From NCBI RefSeq assembly GCF_019091135.1, contig NZ_JAGXJW010000010.1, positions 62,001 to 126,000 of the forward strand: a DNA stretch of 64,000 nucleotides. The letters run 5' to 3'. This DNA comes from Cohnella sp. GbtcB17. Lineage in GTDB: Bacteria > Bacillota > Bacilli > Paenibacillales > Paenibacillaceae. A model generated the notes under the pieces. It did no database searches, had not been told where the DNA came from, and saw nothing but the letters and a program-made list of their open reading frames with translations. How positions within the stretch are numbered: the stretch's first letter is position 1; the number at the start of each line of letters is the position of its first letter. This document shows, one piece after another, positions 1 through 11,700 of the stretch. The position numbers and the translations under genes were made by a program.

Positions 1-974
1 CACGGGCTGTTCACCGATACCAGATAAGGCAGATCGGCGTTAAATACATCCTTGGCGTTTTCCGTATACCCGTTGCTGCTGGCAAAATAGAGCGATTCGA
101 TAGGCGCGTCGCCGTAGACCATGACGATGCCCCGCGTCCGCCGCACCGCCTCGTCCACGGCCGCCCATGCCTTCGGATCCGACTCCTTAAGCTCGTTCAT
201 CTCGGTCTTGGACCGATAGACTTGATGCGTCACCGTATCCGTCACGTCCGCGCCGCGAACGGGGACGCCCGACCGGTCCTCGTTCCACAGGCGGCGAATC
301 AAATAAGTGCGCGCCGCGATCGCCTGCGCCTCCAGCGCGGCCGGCGCGAAATCCGTGGGCATCTCCGCCGCCACGACGCCCTTCACGTACGTCTCCAATC
401 CGGCGCGTTCGATGCGCTTGTCCCCAGTCAGATAGATTCGAACGACGAGGGAGCTGTCTTTTGGCTCCGCCTGAAGTCCCCGCGCGGCGTCTGCCGCGGA
501 CAGGGCGCCGGCCTTCCGGCCGGATGCGCTTGACGCCCCGCTCGTTTTGTCATTCGCTTTATCGTTTGCTTTATCTTTCGTCTGGTCGTCCGCTTGGTCG
601 TCCGCCTTATCGTTCGTCCCGCCAGCCTTATCGCCGGCCTTTTGGCCGGTTCCCGTGCCTGTTTTGCCGGAAGCATCCACCTGTCCACCGCCGCGATCCG
701 ACTCTCCTTTTACCGCTTTTGAGCCATCCGCCACAGCCGTCGTTCTTTCTTCGATGTACGACGCGGCACTTCTCTCGCTGGCATGCTTGTCCGCCCACGA
801 CCAGCTCGCGACCAATACGCCCGCGCCGAAGGCCAGAACGAGCCACTGGCTAAGCGACGGCCTGCCTCTTCTTCCGTCGCGCTTGAATCCGGCGTATCGG
901 CTGCTGCCTCCCCCTTTGCGACGCCTCTTATGTATCCCTTCGTTTTCGCCCGCTTGCCCCTTCCGTTTCCGCAT
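1..974 (-). CDS. spoIID: Stage II sporulation protein D (SpoIID), 3' end cut by window edge
   Basis: This is the N-terminal 324 residues of SpoIID, the lytic transglycosylase of the DMP complex that remodels peptidoglycan during engulfment in sporulation. I translated the minus strand by hand from ATG at 974. There is a basic N-terminus, one membrane segment (about residues 43-60), then a hydrophilic linker with repeated Lys/Asp/Ala/Gln motifs (KADDQADDQ, KDKANDKAND) at about 115-150. The SpoIID domain follows: YVKGVVAAEMP with its conserved Glu, ALEAQAIAARTY, and the ASSNGYTENA block just before the window edge. It lies directly downstream of murA, as in B. subtilis. GGAGG sits only 1 nt from the ATG and a second purine-rich stretch lies about 11 nt upstream, so the start is probable rather than certain. 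Confidence 0.93.
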   Translation of the reverse strand, partial: MRKRKGQAGENEGIHKRRRKGGGSSRYAGFKRDGRRGRPSLSQWLVLAFGAGVLVASWSWADKHASERSAASYIEERTTAVADGSKAVKGESDRGGGQVDASGKTGTGTGQKAGDKAGGTNDKADDQADDQTKDKANDKANDKTSGASSASGRKAGALSAADAARGLQAEPKDSSLVVRIYLTGDKRIERAGLETYVKGVVAAEMPTDFAPAALEAQAIAARTYLIRRLWNEDRSGVPVRGADVTDTVTHQVYRSKTEMNELKESDPKAWAAVDEAVRRTRGIVMVYGDAPIESLYFASSNGYTENAKDVFNADLPYLVSVNSP

Positions 975-1065
975 GCCTCCAACTTCCTCTCTCCGTTGTC
1001 TTTTCCTCGCACGCTACTAATCTATGAATGGCTGCGAGTCGCTAGAACAACATGAAGAGAGCGCG

Positions 1066-1121
1066 CAAAAAAGCCTTCGCGCCCAGGACCGGAGAAAAGG
1101 CTCGGTCCTGGGCGCGAAGGC
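1066..1121 (-). terminator. Intrinsic terminator after murA
   Basis: A perfect 19-bp inverted repeat (1073-1091 with 1103-1121) is followed on the minus strand by TTTTTTG. It separates murA from spoIID, so spoIID probably has its own promoter. Confidence 0.92.
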
Positions 1122-1148
1122 GCGGGATAATAAGTGCGGTTGAAGAAA

Positions 1149-2552
1149 TCAGGCCAGTGTCGGCTGAACGCGCAGCATGGCCACGCTGTCCGAGGCGATG
1201 CGCTCTTCGGACGCCGACTGAAGCGGCCGACGCGCCGCTGCCGGCACGGGAGCTTGAACTGCAGCCGCCGCTGCCGGCGCGGGAATCTCTTCCCCATCGC
1301 CGAGGCGGCTGATGTCCGCACCGAGCGCGGCCAATTTGCCGACGATGTCCATGTAGCCGCGATCGATGTGGTGGGTGCCCGTCACTTCGGTAACGCCTTC
1401 GGCTGCGAGGCCAGCGCAGATGAGCGCGGCTCCCGCACGAAGGTCCGTCGCGCATACCGGCGCACCCGACAACGGCTTGCCACCGGAGATGACTGCTGCG
1501 CGGCCTTCAATCTTAATGTCGGCCCCCATCTTCGCCATCTCTTCGACATGCATAAAGCGGTTCTCGAACACCGTCTCCGTCACGATGCTCGTGCCCGGAC
1601 TCGCCAGCAGCAGCGCCATGAACTGGGCCTGCATGTCGGTCGGGAAGCCCGGATACGGCAGTGTCTTGACGTCTACGGCCTTGAGCGGACGATTCGCGAA
1701 GACGCGAATGCCGCCGTCGTCCGCCTCGATGCCGACGCCCATTTCTTCCAGCTTGGCGACGACCGGACCCAGATGATCGCGAATCGCGCCTTCGATATAG
1801 ACGTCGCCGCCCGATATCGCGGCCGCGATCATGTAAGTGCCCGCCTCAACCCGATCCGGGATCACGGTATGGCGGACACCTTTAAGACGTTCTACGCCCT
1901 CGATGCGGATGATACCCGTACCCGCGCCGCGCACCTTCGCGCCCATGGCATTCAGGAAGTTCGCGAGATCGACGATCTCCGGCTCCTTGGCGGCGTTCTC
2001 GATCGTCGTGACGCCGTCGGCGGTCGCGGCGGCCATCATGATGTTCTCGGTTGCGCCTACGCTCGCGACGTCCAGATAGATGCGCGCGCCGCGCAGCCGG
2101 CCGTCGACCTTCGCCTCGACCGAGCCTTGACCGAAGCCGATCTCGGCACCCATCGCCTCGAAGCCCTTCAGATGCTGGTCGATCGGCCGCGTTCCGATCG
2201 CGCAGCCGCCGGGCAGCGAGATCTTGACTTGGCCCTCTCGGGCGAGCAGCGGTCCCATCACAAGAAAGGACGCCCTCATCTTGCGGACGAGCTCGTAAGG
2301 CGCCTCGTGCGAGATGAGCCGATGCGCGCGCAGCGTCACCCGAGATTCGTGGCGAAGCGCTTGAACGCCGAGGGCCGACAGAACTTCCAGAATGTTGTAC
2401 ACATCGTCCAAGGCGGGTACGTCATCGATGACGCAAGACCCTTCTTCCGCCAGCAGTGTGGCGGCAAGGATGGGCAGGACGGAATTTTTGGCGCCGTGCA
2501 CGCGGACAGTCCCTTTCAAGGGACGGCCGCCGCGGACGATGATTTTGCTCAT
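1149..2552 (-). CDS. murA: UDP-N-acetylglucosamine 1-carboxyvinyltransferase (MurA) with C-terminal tail
   Basis: MurA transfers enolpyruvate from PEP to UDP-GlcNAc, the first committed step of peptidoglycan synthesis, in the cytoplasm. The product is 467 residues. The start [14 protein letters not shown] at 2552 has GGAGGG about 9 nt upstream; an in-frame extension to 2627 lacks this support. The active-site Cys is in [13 protein letters not shown] (about residue 117), and the closing [19 protein letters not shown] is typical. After that point most homologues end, but this one continues about 47 residues as an Ala/Pro-rich tail ([19 protein letters not shown] and onward). It is followed by a strong terminator. 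Position between the DUF1146 gene and spoIID fits the Bacillus MurAA locus. The catalytic assignment is secure; the tail's role is unknown. Confidence 0.97.
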   Translation of the reverse strand: MSKIIVRGGRPLKGTVRVHGAKNSVLPILAATLLAEEGSCVIDDVPALDDVYNILEVLSALGVQALRHESRVTLRAHRLISHEAPYELVRKMRASFLVMGPLLAREGQVKISLPGGCAIGTRPIDQHLKGFEAMGAEIGFGQGSVEAKVDGRLRGARIYLDVASVGATENIMMAAATADGVTTIENAAKEPEIVDLANFLNAMGAKVRGAGTGIIRIEGVERLKGVRHTVIPDRVEAGTYMIAAAISGGDVYIEGAIRDHLGPVVAKLEEMGVGIEADDGGIRVFANRPLKAVDVKTLPYPGFPTDMQAQFMALLLASPGTSIVTETVFENRFMHVEEMAKMGADIKIEGRAAVISGGKPLSGAPVCATDLRAGAALICAGLAAEGVTEVTGTHHIDRGYMDIVGKLAALGADISRLGDGEEIPAPAAAAAVQAPVPAAARRPLQSASEERIASDSVAMLRVQPTLA

Positions 2553-2781
2553 GGGTGGTTCCCTCCGCGGGTGTAGAATCATTTCCGAAGACCGTGCTTT
2601 CACCGATGCCGGCTTCAGAAAACCCAAATTTCATCATACCACCGTCCGTCGGCTCGGCACAAGCGGCATCTTTTGACAAATTCGAAACGATCCGCCGTCA
2701 AGTTTCGACTTCAGACGACTCGCTTCTGCTTTATTACCCATTGTGATCATTTTGATTCGGCGTTATGCGGAAATGTTGCCG

Positions 2782-3033
2782 CTACGACGAATTGAACAGA
2801 TTTTTCAGGGCAGAGGCCCAGTTCCAATAATCCAGCACGAATCCAGCTAACAGCCGTCCTGCGATGATGGCCAGAAAGAGCTGCGCGAGGCGCGCTCTCG
2901 AACTTTTGGGGTGGCGGAAAAATTGCTCCCACTTGATCTCCTGGAGCACGACCCAGCATACGGCGATGAAGCCCAGGGTGATAAAAATGGAGAACAAGCT
3001 GTTCCAGCCCATCGAATAATAAATCGAATCCAT
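2782..3033 (-). CDS. DUF1146 small membrane protein (YwzB-like)
   Basis: An 83-residue protein with two hydrophobic helices (about residues 12-31 and 52-68) separated by a basic loop (FFRHPKSSRARLAQ), matching the DUF1146/YwzB family found near murA and the atp operon in Bacillus relatives. Function is unknown. I chose ATG at 3033 (MDSIYYSMGW), which has AAGGAG about 13 nt upstream; a longer reading frame upstream encodes Arg-rich, non-membrane sequence and overlaps the protease gene, so it is not used. It starts 41 bp after the protease stop and may be co-transcribed with it. Confidence 0.8.
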   Translation of the reverse strand: MDSIYYSMGWNSLFSIFITLGFIAVCWVVLQEIKWEQFFRHPKSSRARLAQLFLAIIAGRLLAGFVLDYWNWASALKNLFNSS

Positions 3034-3074
3034 TCGCAGATTAACGCTCCTTATGGCCGCAATTCCCAAACGGT

Positions 3075-5240
3075 TCAATCGGCGTTCATCACGCCGAAGC
3101 GATAATACGCGGAGCGATCCGCGCGATCGGCCGTGATTCGGGCATAATAAGTCCCGGCGGCCAGCTTCTGCGGCACGTTCAGGGAAGCGCCCTTCGCCTT
3201 GCTCGACCACTGTCCGAGGAGCTTCAACTCCTTGCTGTATACCGTCAGCTTAAACGTCGAGCCGTCCGGTATGCCGTCCAGCTTCCATTCGTAGCGCCCG
3301 CCCGCGGTCTTGAACCGGAACCAATCCTCGTCGTCTTTGGACGAGATCAGCCCTTTTAAGATGCCTGCCGTTCCGGGAACGAGCGCTGCGGACGTCAGCG
3401 GACCGCCGTTCGGTTCTCCCAAATCCGCGTACGTAGTAATGTATTCGAGTCGGACCGTATAGGTCCCTGTCACGGGCGGAGCACCGTCGGCGGCCGCATT
3501 GCTGACCCCTATGTAATATCTGCCCGCCGGCGCTTGCTTCAGCGTAGCCGTCTCCGGCAATCCGTCGCCGTTCGTATCCGTCCGTACCTCGGCCTGCCCG
3601 TCCCGCTGAAGCGTGATCGCAGGATCGATGCGCGTCGTGTCCGTCTCGACGGTCACCTTCAACGAGCCGGCCTGAGGCAGCTTGACCGTCGTCCAATCTT
3701 CGTCATCCTCGCGATCGAACGTACCGGTCCAGGTCTGCGTTCGAGGCTCGATCGCATAAGCCGAAGCTTGGTTCGAGCCAGGCTCCGTCCGGTCGGGCAG
3801 CATCCTGAATCCCGAGGTGAGCCTGTAGGGCAGCGGCGACGATCGCGACGAGCCGTCCGCCCGCAAGTAGTATCTGCCTTTGGATACTTTCCAAGTCGTC
3901 GCACCGCCGTTCGTGCCGCCGGCCGCAATCGGACCGGAAGCACCGGGGCGGTATAGCGACAATTTAACCGCAGCAGGTCCGATGTCAAACAGGTTCGTCT
4001 GCATCCGCACGGACAAGATGCCGTCTTCATGCGCATCGACCGCATACCAGTCCGTATCGAGACTGCCGCTCCATGCCGAATAAACCTCCGTGCCCGGTGG
4101 AAAAGGCGAAGCGGACTGCTGTGCGCCATTTGGCTCGCGCCAGTCTGCCGCGAATGCGGCCGACAAGGCGCGATCCGCACGAACGAGGCCATAGCCCGTC
4201 GCGTCGTCCCGGCCCTTGGCGCCGATATCCTCGGCCGTCCGGCGCAGCGTCTCCCGCAGGAAAGCGGGTTTCCAGTCGGGATGAGCAGCCCGCAGCATAG
4301 CCACAGCGGCCGCGACCTGCGGCGCAGCCATCGACGTACCTTCCATCGCAAGGCGGCCGCCGCCCAACGCGAGCGTGTCGACCTGCCACGATGCGGACAG
4401 ATCTACCTCGGGTCCTCCCGTCGAGTTGATCTGCCCCTGGCCGGCCTCCGCGCCTGCGACAGCGATCACGGTCGGATAAGCGGCCGGATACTGGACGGCC
4501 GCACGCTCGCCAAAGTCGGCTGCATCGTTGCCGGTTGCGGCGACGAGCAGCACGCCCTTTGCCTCGGCCAGCTCAATGACGCTGCGCATGCCGGGCGCGT
4601 CTCTGCGAAGTCCGAGAGACAGCACGACGATGTCCGCGCCATGCTCGATGGCGTACCGGATGCCGCCCGACAGATGCGCCTCGTCGCTTTCGCCATTCTC
4701 GTCCAGCGCTTTGACCGGCATCAGCTTCATTTTCCATGCCGCATCTGCATTCGCGCCCTTCGCAGCCTCGGCTGCGGCAACGATGACGCCCGCCACCGCC
4801 GTACCGTGTCCGTTGTCGTCCTGCGGCGGCTTGGCATCGTCCAGCAGATTGACGCCCTCGATCAGATACGGCTGTAGCGCCGCGTTCTTCAGATCGATCC
4901 CCGTGTCCACAATGGCGATCGTCCCCGTCACGTCGCGGCGCAGCAGCTTCCAAGCGGCCGCGATCCCCGTTTCTTGTAGAAACGAAGCGTCGGACAGCGC
5001 GGAAATCGCGACCGGCTTACGGGCAGCGGAGGTTCGAGCGGCTTTGTTCAAGCGGTCGGGCTGTTTCGCCGCCGTTGGAACGGCGACTGCGCCGAGTTTC
5101 GCCGCCTCGGCTGCCGCGACCGGCCCGCCCTCTGCCGTCAATCGCGAATCCAGGGAGCCGGTCGCAGCCAGAGCCGTGCTTAGAAACACGGCTGCCGCCG
5201 TACGAACCGTACGCCGTTTCCCTTTTCGTTCTGCTGCCAT
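3075..5240 (-). CDS. Secreted subtilisin-like (S8) serine protease with C-terminal PPC-like domains
   Basis: A 721-residue secreted protease. A basic/hydrophobic signal peptide covers about residues 1-30, followed by a short pro-region. The S8 domain has all catalytic residues: Asp in IAIVDTGIDL, His in DDNGHGTAVAGV, the oxyanion Asn in VAATGND and Ser in MEGTSMAAPQ. After about residue 360 come three beta-rich modules resembling bacterial pre-peptidase C-terminal domains, recognisable by repeated 'D.DWY/DEDWF' motifs (SLDTDWYAVDA, REDDEDWTTV, SKDDEDWFRF). Start: ATG at 5240 has AAGGG 10 nt upstream; a GTG at 5249 lies too close to it. Substrate is unknown. A close association with the FecR giants upstream on the same strand is positional only, because a terminator separates them. 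Confidence 0.9.
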   Translation of the reverse strand: MAAERKGKRRTVRTAAAVFLSTALAATGSLDSRLTAEGGPVAAAEAAKLGAVAVPTAAKQPDRLNKAARTSAARKPVAISALSDASFLQETGIAAAWKLLRRDVTGTIAIVDTGIDLKNAALQPYLIEGVNLLDDAKPPQDDNGHGTAVAGVIVAAAEAAKGANADAAWKMKLMPVKALDENGESDEAHLSGGIRYAIEHGADIVVLSLGLRRDAPGMRSVIELAEAKGVLLVAATGNDAADFGERAAVQYPAAYPTVIAVAGAEAGQGQINSTGGPEVDLSASWQVDTLALGGGRLAMEGTSMAAPQVAAAVAMLRAAHPDWKPAFLRETLRRTAEDIGAKGRDDATGYGLVRADRALSAAFAADWREPNGAQQSASPFPPGTEVYSAWSGSLDTDWYAVDAHEDGILSVRMQTNLFDIGPAAVKLSLYRPGASGPIAAGGTNGGATTWKVSKGRYYLRADGSSRSSPLPYRLTSGFRMLPDRTEPGSNQASAYAIEPRTQTWTGTFDREDDEDWTTVKLPQAGSLKVTVETDTTRIDPAITLQRDGQAEVRTDTNGDGLPETATLKQAPAGRYYIGVSNAAADGAPPVTGTYTVRLEYITTYADLGEPNGGPLTSAALVPGTAGILKGLISSKDDEDWFRFKTAGGRYEWKLDGIPDGSTFKLTVYSKELKLLGQWSSKAKGASLNVPQKLAAGTYYARITADRADRSAYYRFGVMNAD

Positions 5241-5640
5241 TAATGCCACGCCCTTGCCATTCAGTAAGTGAAGCTATGAGTATATACCCACATATTGGCG
5301 CTCAACCAACACTTATCCGTCATTCGACATATGTATCTCGTATCCGTGGGCGGGACATAAGGCCGAGCAGTACCCTGACTTCGCGAATCCAGCCTAATAT
5401 ATATCGCTCATTCATTATTCATGCATTCGCATGCCCTATCAAGTTAATAATATTTAATGCTTGATGCGCGCGGTCTCATCTTTTTCTCATAATTGGACCG
5501 TCCGTCGCATCGGTTAGCCCCCCCATTCCCGCCACTGTCCCCCCATAGCAAGACCGTGCCGCTTTCGTATCCTTCTTATATTCTATTTTTCGACACCATT
5601 TTCCTTCTTATAGGATAAAAAGAGTACTTAGGTCACGGGT
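5241..5640. other. 400-bp AT-rich intergenic region upstream of the S8 protease
   Basis: Noticeably more AT-rich than the flanking genes, especially 5390-5465 and 5570-5625. It must contain the promoter of the minus-strand protease gene, but I could not single out a convincing -35/-10 pair. No coding sequence, strong palindrome or repeat was seen. Confidence 0.6.
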
Positions 5641-5687
5641 GAAAAAAAGAAATAACCCGGCTGGAGGAAAAAACACCTCTTGCCGGG
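5641..5687 (-). terminator. Intrinsic terminator after the 2529-residue FecR protein gene
   Basis: The inverted repeat arms CCCGGC (5656-5661) and GCCGGG (5682-5687), with an inner GGAGG/CCTCT pairing, are followed on the minus strand by a T-rich run ending at 5641. It lies 14 bp after the stop codon. Confidence 0.85.
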
Positions 5688-5701
5688 CCATCGTTATTTG
5701 A

Positions 5702-8700
5702 TCACGCCGTTCCTGAGTCTCCGATTCCAAAGCTTAATAAATAAACGGTGGTCTGGCCGTTGTTCTCAACGACGACCTTGTAGGTCTGAACATCTCCGTC
5801 CGATTCGAGCCAGTTTAGCGGCAGACTCCAATTCCACTTGCCGTCCAACTGGTTGCGTTCAAACGGCTGTTCGTCGTTATCCATCGCATAAATGTTGATA
5901 TCTCCCTCCGATTGCGATACCCGCAGGTTAACGCCAGTCGGAATCATCGTATTGTCGTTTGTCCAGAAGTAGGCACCGGGCCTTTCATCGTTTCCGTAGA
6001 AAAAGCGCGGGTATGACTCATAGTACCAACCAAAGCTTCCGCCTTGAAACTGGGCCTCGAACGCGGGCATGTGCGCTGGAGCAAACACGCTAACCCTTCG
6101 AACGATCGAGTGTCCAGCCGGGTCTTCATGCGTGAGTGTACCTTCATAGGTGGATTCCTTGAAGTCCCAGCCAACCGTGCTCATTTCATCAAGGCCATGA
6201 AGCGTCTTTATTCCCACAAAAGGCTGCGCTTCGTTATCGAACCAATAAGTCGGCAGCGCAGCATAATAAACGCCGTTCCACTTGATGGCCTGGACGCGGT
6301 CCGGATCGGTTCCGTCCGTTTTATTGGTGACCAGTACAGAGTTCCAGTTATACGCATTAAATTGGTAGGCTGCAATAATGTCACTCTCGCCGTCTTTTTT
6401 AACTTCGACCTGCAGCCAGTTTATGCCGCTTTTTAGGTACCAACGTTGATTCTCTGCGCTGAATTCGGTACCGTCCGTCCTGAAGTATAAATGATAACCG
6501 GCAGGTGTTTCGAAATTCATGCTGAGCCAGTCGCCCTCTTCCAGCTCTAATGCTTCAGAAGTCCACGTATCTTGGCCGCCCGAGCTCCAGGAGACCGGCA
6601 CGTCTCCATCAATTCGGGTATCATCTGTCAGCAATCGTTCGACCAGAATATGATAGATGCTAGTCGCGTAGGAACCGTCAGCAGAACTGACTTCCAATTC
6701 ATATTCCCCAGCTTCATTCGGTGCCAGTACATGCTCTTCATCGTCGTCGTCCCAAGCCCACGGCTGGTCATTAACGGCCAACTCTACGCGATCTTGATCC
6801 AAGGCAACTGCATGCACCTGCATCGAAGCGGGAGCTCCGTATGGAAGATAAACAGTATATTCATACTGTCCTTCGGCGATAGGTACCAATTCGCTCCCGA
6901 TACGCAGACTGCTCAACCGGGCCGGAGGTGCGGGCGGCACCTCGCCGCCCTTCTCGGCTCTGTAGATCACCAGCGTGTAACTTTGTTCAACCGTTCCTGT
7001 TGGATCTATGACCTTAATGGTCACTTCATTCGGACCCTCATTTAAATTGGACAAATAATAATGACCTTCGGTTATTTCGTTTGGCCGCTCGTTTAAATAC
7101 TCGATTTCAACTTGACTGTAGGGAGAGTAGCCCCCGGCTTCCAAAATGGCGCCTTCTGTACTATTGTCGACATTCGCCGTTAGGCTGAGCCCCTCCCATT
7201 CCATCGAGATAGGTGCGTATTCATGCGCTTCGTCCTTCGTCAGCGATACGCGTTCTCCATCGAGCCCGGCTTCCGGCGCGTTAGCCATCTGCGAGGAATC
7301 GCCGACAAAAACGATCCATTCCTTGATGTAGTAATGCGCGATCTCCTCCGACATCGGCGAAAACGATTTGTACTTCAGCCTGATATCATGATAACCATGC
7401 GTCAAGGCAAGTCCGCCTCGCGCTTGCAGACCAAATTCATCAACATCAACGAGTTCCGCGTCTCCGTCAATAGAGGCTTCTACAATCTCGTATTGGAGTT
7501 CCATCCAAGATTCTGATTGAAGGGCGATGCTCCAATCCAGGGCTGAACCCACTTTGTCAGCAGCCACAATAGCGTAATGGCGCTGAACGTAGCCTTCGTT
7601 GGTCTCTTCTTCGACGCCCTCGGCCCTTGTCCAAGCGACCGGCATGCCTGTGATATCCGACGTTACTCGGGCCACGCCGTTATCTTGGGGATCAAAGTGC
7701 ACAAAGAGATCGTATTCGTGCGTCGTGGCTCCATCGAGTTCCGTGACAGTCAGCTTCAAATGGCGGAGACCGTCAGGTACGTCGTTCATCACAAAACTGT
7801 AGTTACCGCTGTTTTTAGACTTCTCGACCTCTACTGGGGAAGAGGATTCGATCTCTTCTAGCGAGACGTTAGACACGAAGTTTTCATCAAAGTTCATATC
7901 GAAACGCAGGTATCCTAAAGAGCTGTAGATATAGCCTTGATAGATGGGGGAGCTTTCGGTTCCAGTATTCGCCCATCCTGCATCGGCCGAGAAGTCTCCG
8001 CCATTGAACGTTTCCCAGAGCGACATGCCGTAGATGGACGCCGGGCCATTCCCGATCGTTACCGCATAGGTTGTCGTCCCCTCTTCTTCATCTACCGGAT
8101 ACAATTCGATCGTGTAGCTGTTGTAGCCAGATCCCACGCCACTTACAAGCTGGTCTGCATCTTCCGTTTCGTCCCAGGAAGCGACCGGATCGTTAGATCT
8201 CGCCATAACACCAGTACCGGGGTACAGGGCAGCGCCCGCATATACCATCGGATCGAGCACCAAATTCATCGATACATCGCCTATCGTTTCGGACAGCGAA
8301 GCATAGTAGTAATTGTCGTGTACGTAAGTGCCCTTGCTAACCTCAACGTCCTGCACGCTCCAAGCCAACACACCTACCGGAAGATTAGATTCCTGCAGGG
8401 TATGGTTGATGTGAATTCGATGTGTGAATCGGTGCCCTTGCGAATCTCTTACCGCAATCTCGACGTTGTCGCCAAGGTTCATGCCGAAACTGTATTTGCC
8501 TTCCCCATCAGGTGACAGCTCGGTATGCGCATCTTCGTTGTTAACGATATAAACCGATTCCACCAGGGAAGTCGAGTCTGCCAACGACGGAATAAATGAA
8601 AAGTCCGCATTTGTCCCTTGCGCAGCCACGTTGTAATAACCGAATAGATCGACGCTTTCCGGATAGAAGATCTGTCCGTCGTTTTCGAACGCAAACGCGT

Positions 8701-11700
8701 CTAGCGCGAGGCTTAGCGACTCCGGACCCGGTTCATCTTCTCCCGAAGGACGCCATACGCTGATTACCGTATCCTCAACTCCAGCGTTACCGGCAATATC
8801 CTTCATTCGAACGGTAAATTCGTTCCAGCCATCGTTCAACGAGCTCGCCCCAACGAACAAAAATCCACCTTCGACACCATAGCCCTCGATGTCAAGATCC
8901 CCGGTCACGTTCTCCGGATAAAGCGAGAGATAGAAGCTGGCATTTCGGCTTGGCATGATCAGAGTGAAACTATAGGTATCGTTATGACTTACCGCCAACG
9001 ATCCTTCTCCCTGTTCCAGACGAGCGGAAATCATCGATAGAGCCTGCCGTGACTGACCGGCTTTAAGATCGATCACGTAGTCGTTCGACCCTGCTTCTCC
9101 CTCTTCGATCGAAAGCACGAAGACATTGTCTCCGCTCTCCAGTGCGCCGTAATCAATGTCCATCGTCTGGGACCCGTTCGCTTCGTAACGGCCAATCAGC
9201 TCTTCACTATACTGTTTTCTCAGCGAAGCGGACGTTACGTTCTCATCGAAGGTAATGCTGGAACTTACCGATACCGTTGCATCAGGAACTTCCGCGTAAA
9301 GGATATCTTCGTACCTGTAGTCCCTTCCTAAGTGCCATGTTAAGTCCTGATCGTCGCTTCGCGTATCGTTCCAAGAGGTTATGCCTGCGATTGAGGATAG
9401 AATCGGGTCAGCTTCCCGCTCCACGACGATCAGATACGTAGCAGTAGTGTCATCTTCGGCGGTTACCGTCACGGGCAGATTGTTGCTCCCCACATGGAGC
9501 GCATGCTGACCGCCCCCTTCTACTGAGGCTGCGGGCGAGTTCGACACTGCCGTGATTCCGATACTGTCGGTCTCATGCGGCACGACAACCGTGTAATTGT
9601 GCTGGCTCGGGCTGAACTCGGGTTCGAGAATGCCTTCGCTGACCGACAAAGACTGCAACTTCGTATCCGATGAAGGAGGCTGCGCACGGGTGATCGTTAT
9701 GTTGTATTCGGATACGGTCGCTCCGTCCTGCGCCGTTACGATAACTTTTATTACATTTTCGCCTACGTCCAGCGCGTGAGGGCCGGTGCCGATCACAGTC
9801 GCAAAGGGCGAACTAGCAGTCGCGTAAACAAACAAACCGTTTGTCGCATAAGGTACGGAGAGTTTGTATTTCTTCGTAAAGGAATCAAACGCAGGATTCA
9901 ACGCCGAATCGGGAATCGATAGACTGCTGAGCGTCGAATCCTGCGAAGCCGCTTGACGCGTTACGTTAATCGCATAGCTTCGAGTAAAGCCGCTTTGTGA
10001 TCGGACATTTACGGTAACCGTATTTCCACCCACGTTCAGCGGCAGGTTTTCGCTCTCATTCCCGCTAAGCGTGGCAAGACCGTTCACCTCTACCGTCGAC
10101 GTTCCGACAGCAACGGTCGGCGTCACTCTGATAGAACTAACCGTATATGGAACGCTCGTCGTGTATTCTGTTATGCCGCTCTCGAAGATAGGAGATAACG
10201 TTCCCGAGGAGATCGATAACGACGCCAAATTCGCATTGGCATTGGAAGCGCGTGTTACAACGATAACATACGTCTTAGGTGTCTTGCCGACCTCGGTGGC
10301 AACAACCGTAATGGTTCGAGGCTCGCCGACGACGAGATTTATAGCCTGCGAGTTCTCGCCGCTCGCTACCCCCTCTCCGTTCACAGTGATCGATCCAATT
10401 CCTTGAGCCTTTACTGTAATATTGGATGTATCGCTCGATACGATTACATTTTCGTATTCATAAGTGCCGCTCGCGAACGAAAACCCGCTAACCGATCCGC
10501 TCAGCGCCAGACCCGTCAGATCCGCGCTCGCCGCTTGCGTGAAGGTAGCGCTGCTGATCGGGCTGCGCTGAGAACCCGCGCGCGTCGCGATCGCTTTGAT
10601 CGTGACGGCAGCTTCAACCGTCGGCTTACTCTCTTTCGTATATTCCTTGGTTGCGCCCCCGACCGAAGTCGCCGGATCGCTGCCATCCATCGTATAGTAG
10701 ATGTGCTCTGCGGCTTCCGATGAGATCTCGATCTGCGTACCTAATGCGACCTCGCCGGAAGACGGGTTAAACGCCGGCGCCGCAAGTGCAGTCGTTTCGC
10801 GCGTCACAATGATCGTATACTTTTGTCTCGCGCCGTTCTGCGCGGTCACCTCGACCGTAATCTGATTGGTTCCAACGCTCAGCGAAATCGGTTTGCTCGG
10901 CTTGCCGCTCGTCGTTATACCGTCACTAACGAGGATGGCCGCATTGCCGTTCGAGGCGGTGGGCGTCACCGTAATGCTGTCGACCGCATGGCCGACGCTG
11001 GCCGTATAGCTCGTCGTCGCGCGCGTGAATGCAGGAGACAGCGTACCGTCCGACAACGTCAGATCGCTTAACGTCGCGTCCGACGACGGCAGGCGAGCTA
11101 TCGAGATGGAATTAAAAAGTTCGGGCACAGTTCCATCCGCAGCACGCACCTTAAATTGAACGGTCGTGTTGATAATCGTATACGAAATTTCCGCGCCGGA
11201 CGCATACTCGTTCGTGCCCAGCAGGATTTTTGCCGCTTCGTTGATCGCATTGATCTTCAACTTGATCGTCGTGACATCGGCTGGCACCTTCACCGTCCAA
11301 GCGTTGCCGCCGGAGGCGCTGACTTCGTATGAAGCTGTACCGTCTGCGCTCTTAGCCGAGACACTTTGAACCGCCGCATCGCTTGGCATCGACCGGTTCG
11401 CCAGCAGCTTGTACGACTTGACGACGCCGTCGATCGTCGCTTTGATCTCAATCTCATTGGACGCTTGCACGAGCGGAATGATGTATCGCCATGAGATCTG
11501 GTCCGGCAGGATCGTGCGAGCCGCCATGAACATCGGCTCCGGCTCGACGTTCTGGCCGTTAACCGCGATGTCAAGCTCCGGCCCGGTAACGGGTACCACC
11601 AGCGTCAGATTGCTTGAGCCGCTCGGAATGGACAGCGGCGCCGGCGCACTCGTCGAGTTGAAGTCGATGTCGATGCCATTTTGCCCCGGGAAAACGACGC

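Noticed and set aside
461..1055. Plus-strand frames over the spoIID region
   Set aside because: The minus strand encodes clear SpoIID motifs across this region; the plus frames are Pro/Ser/Arg-rich shadows.
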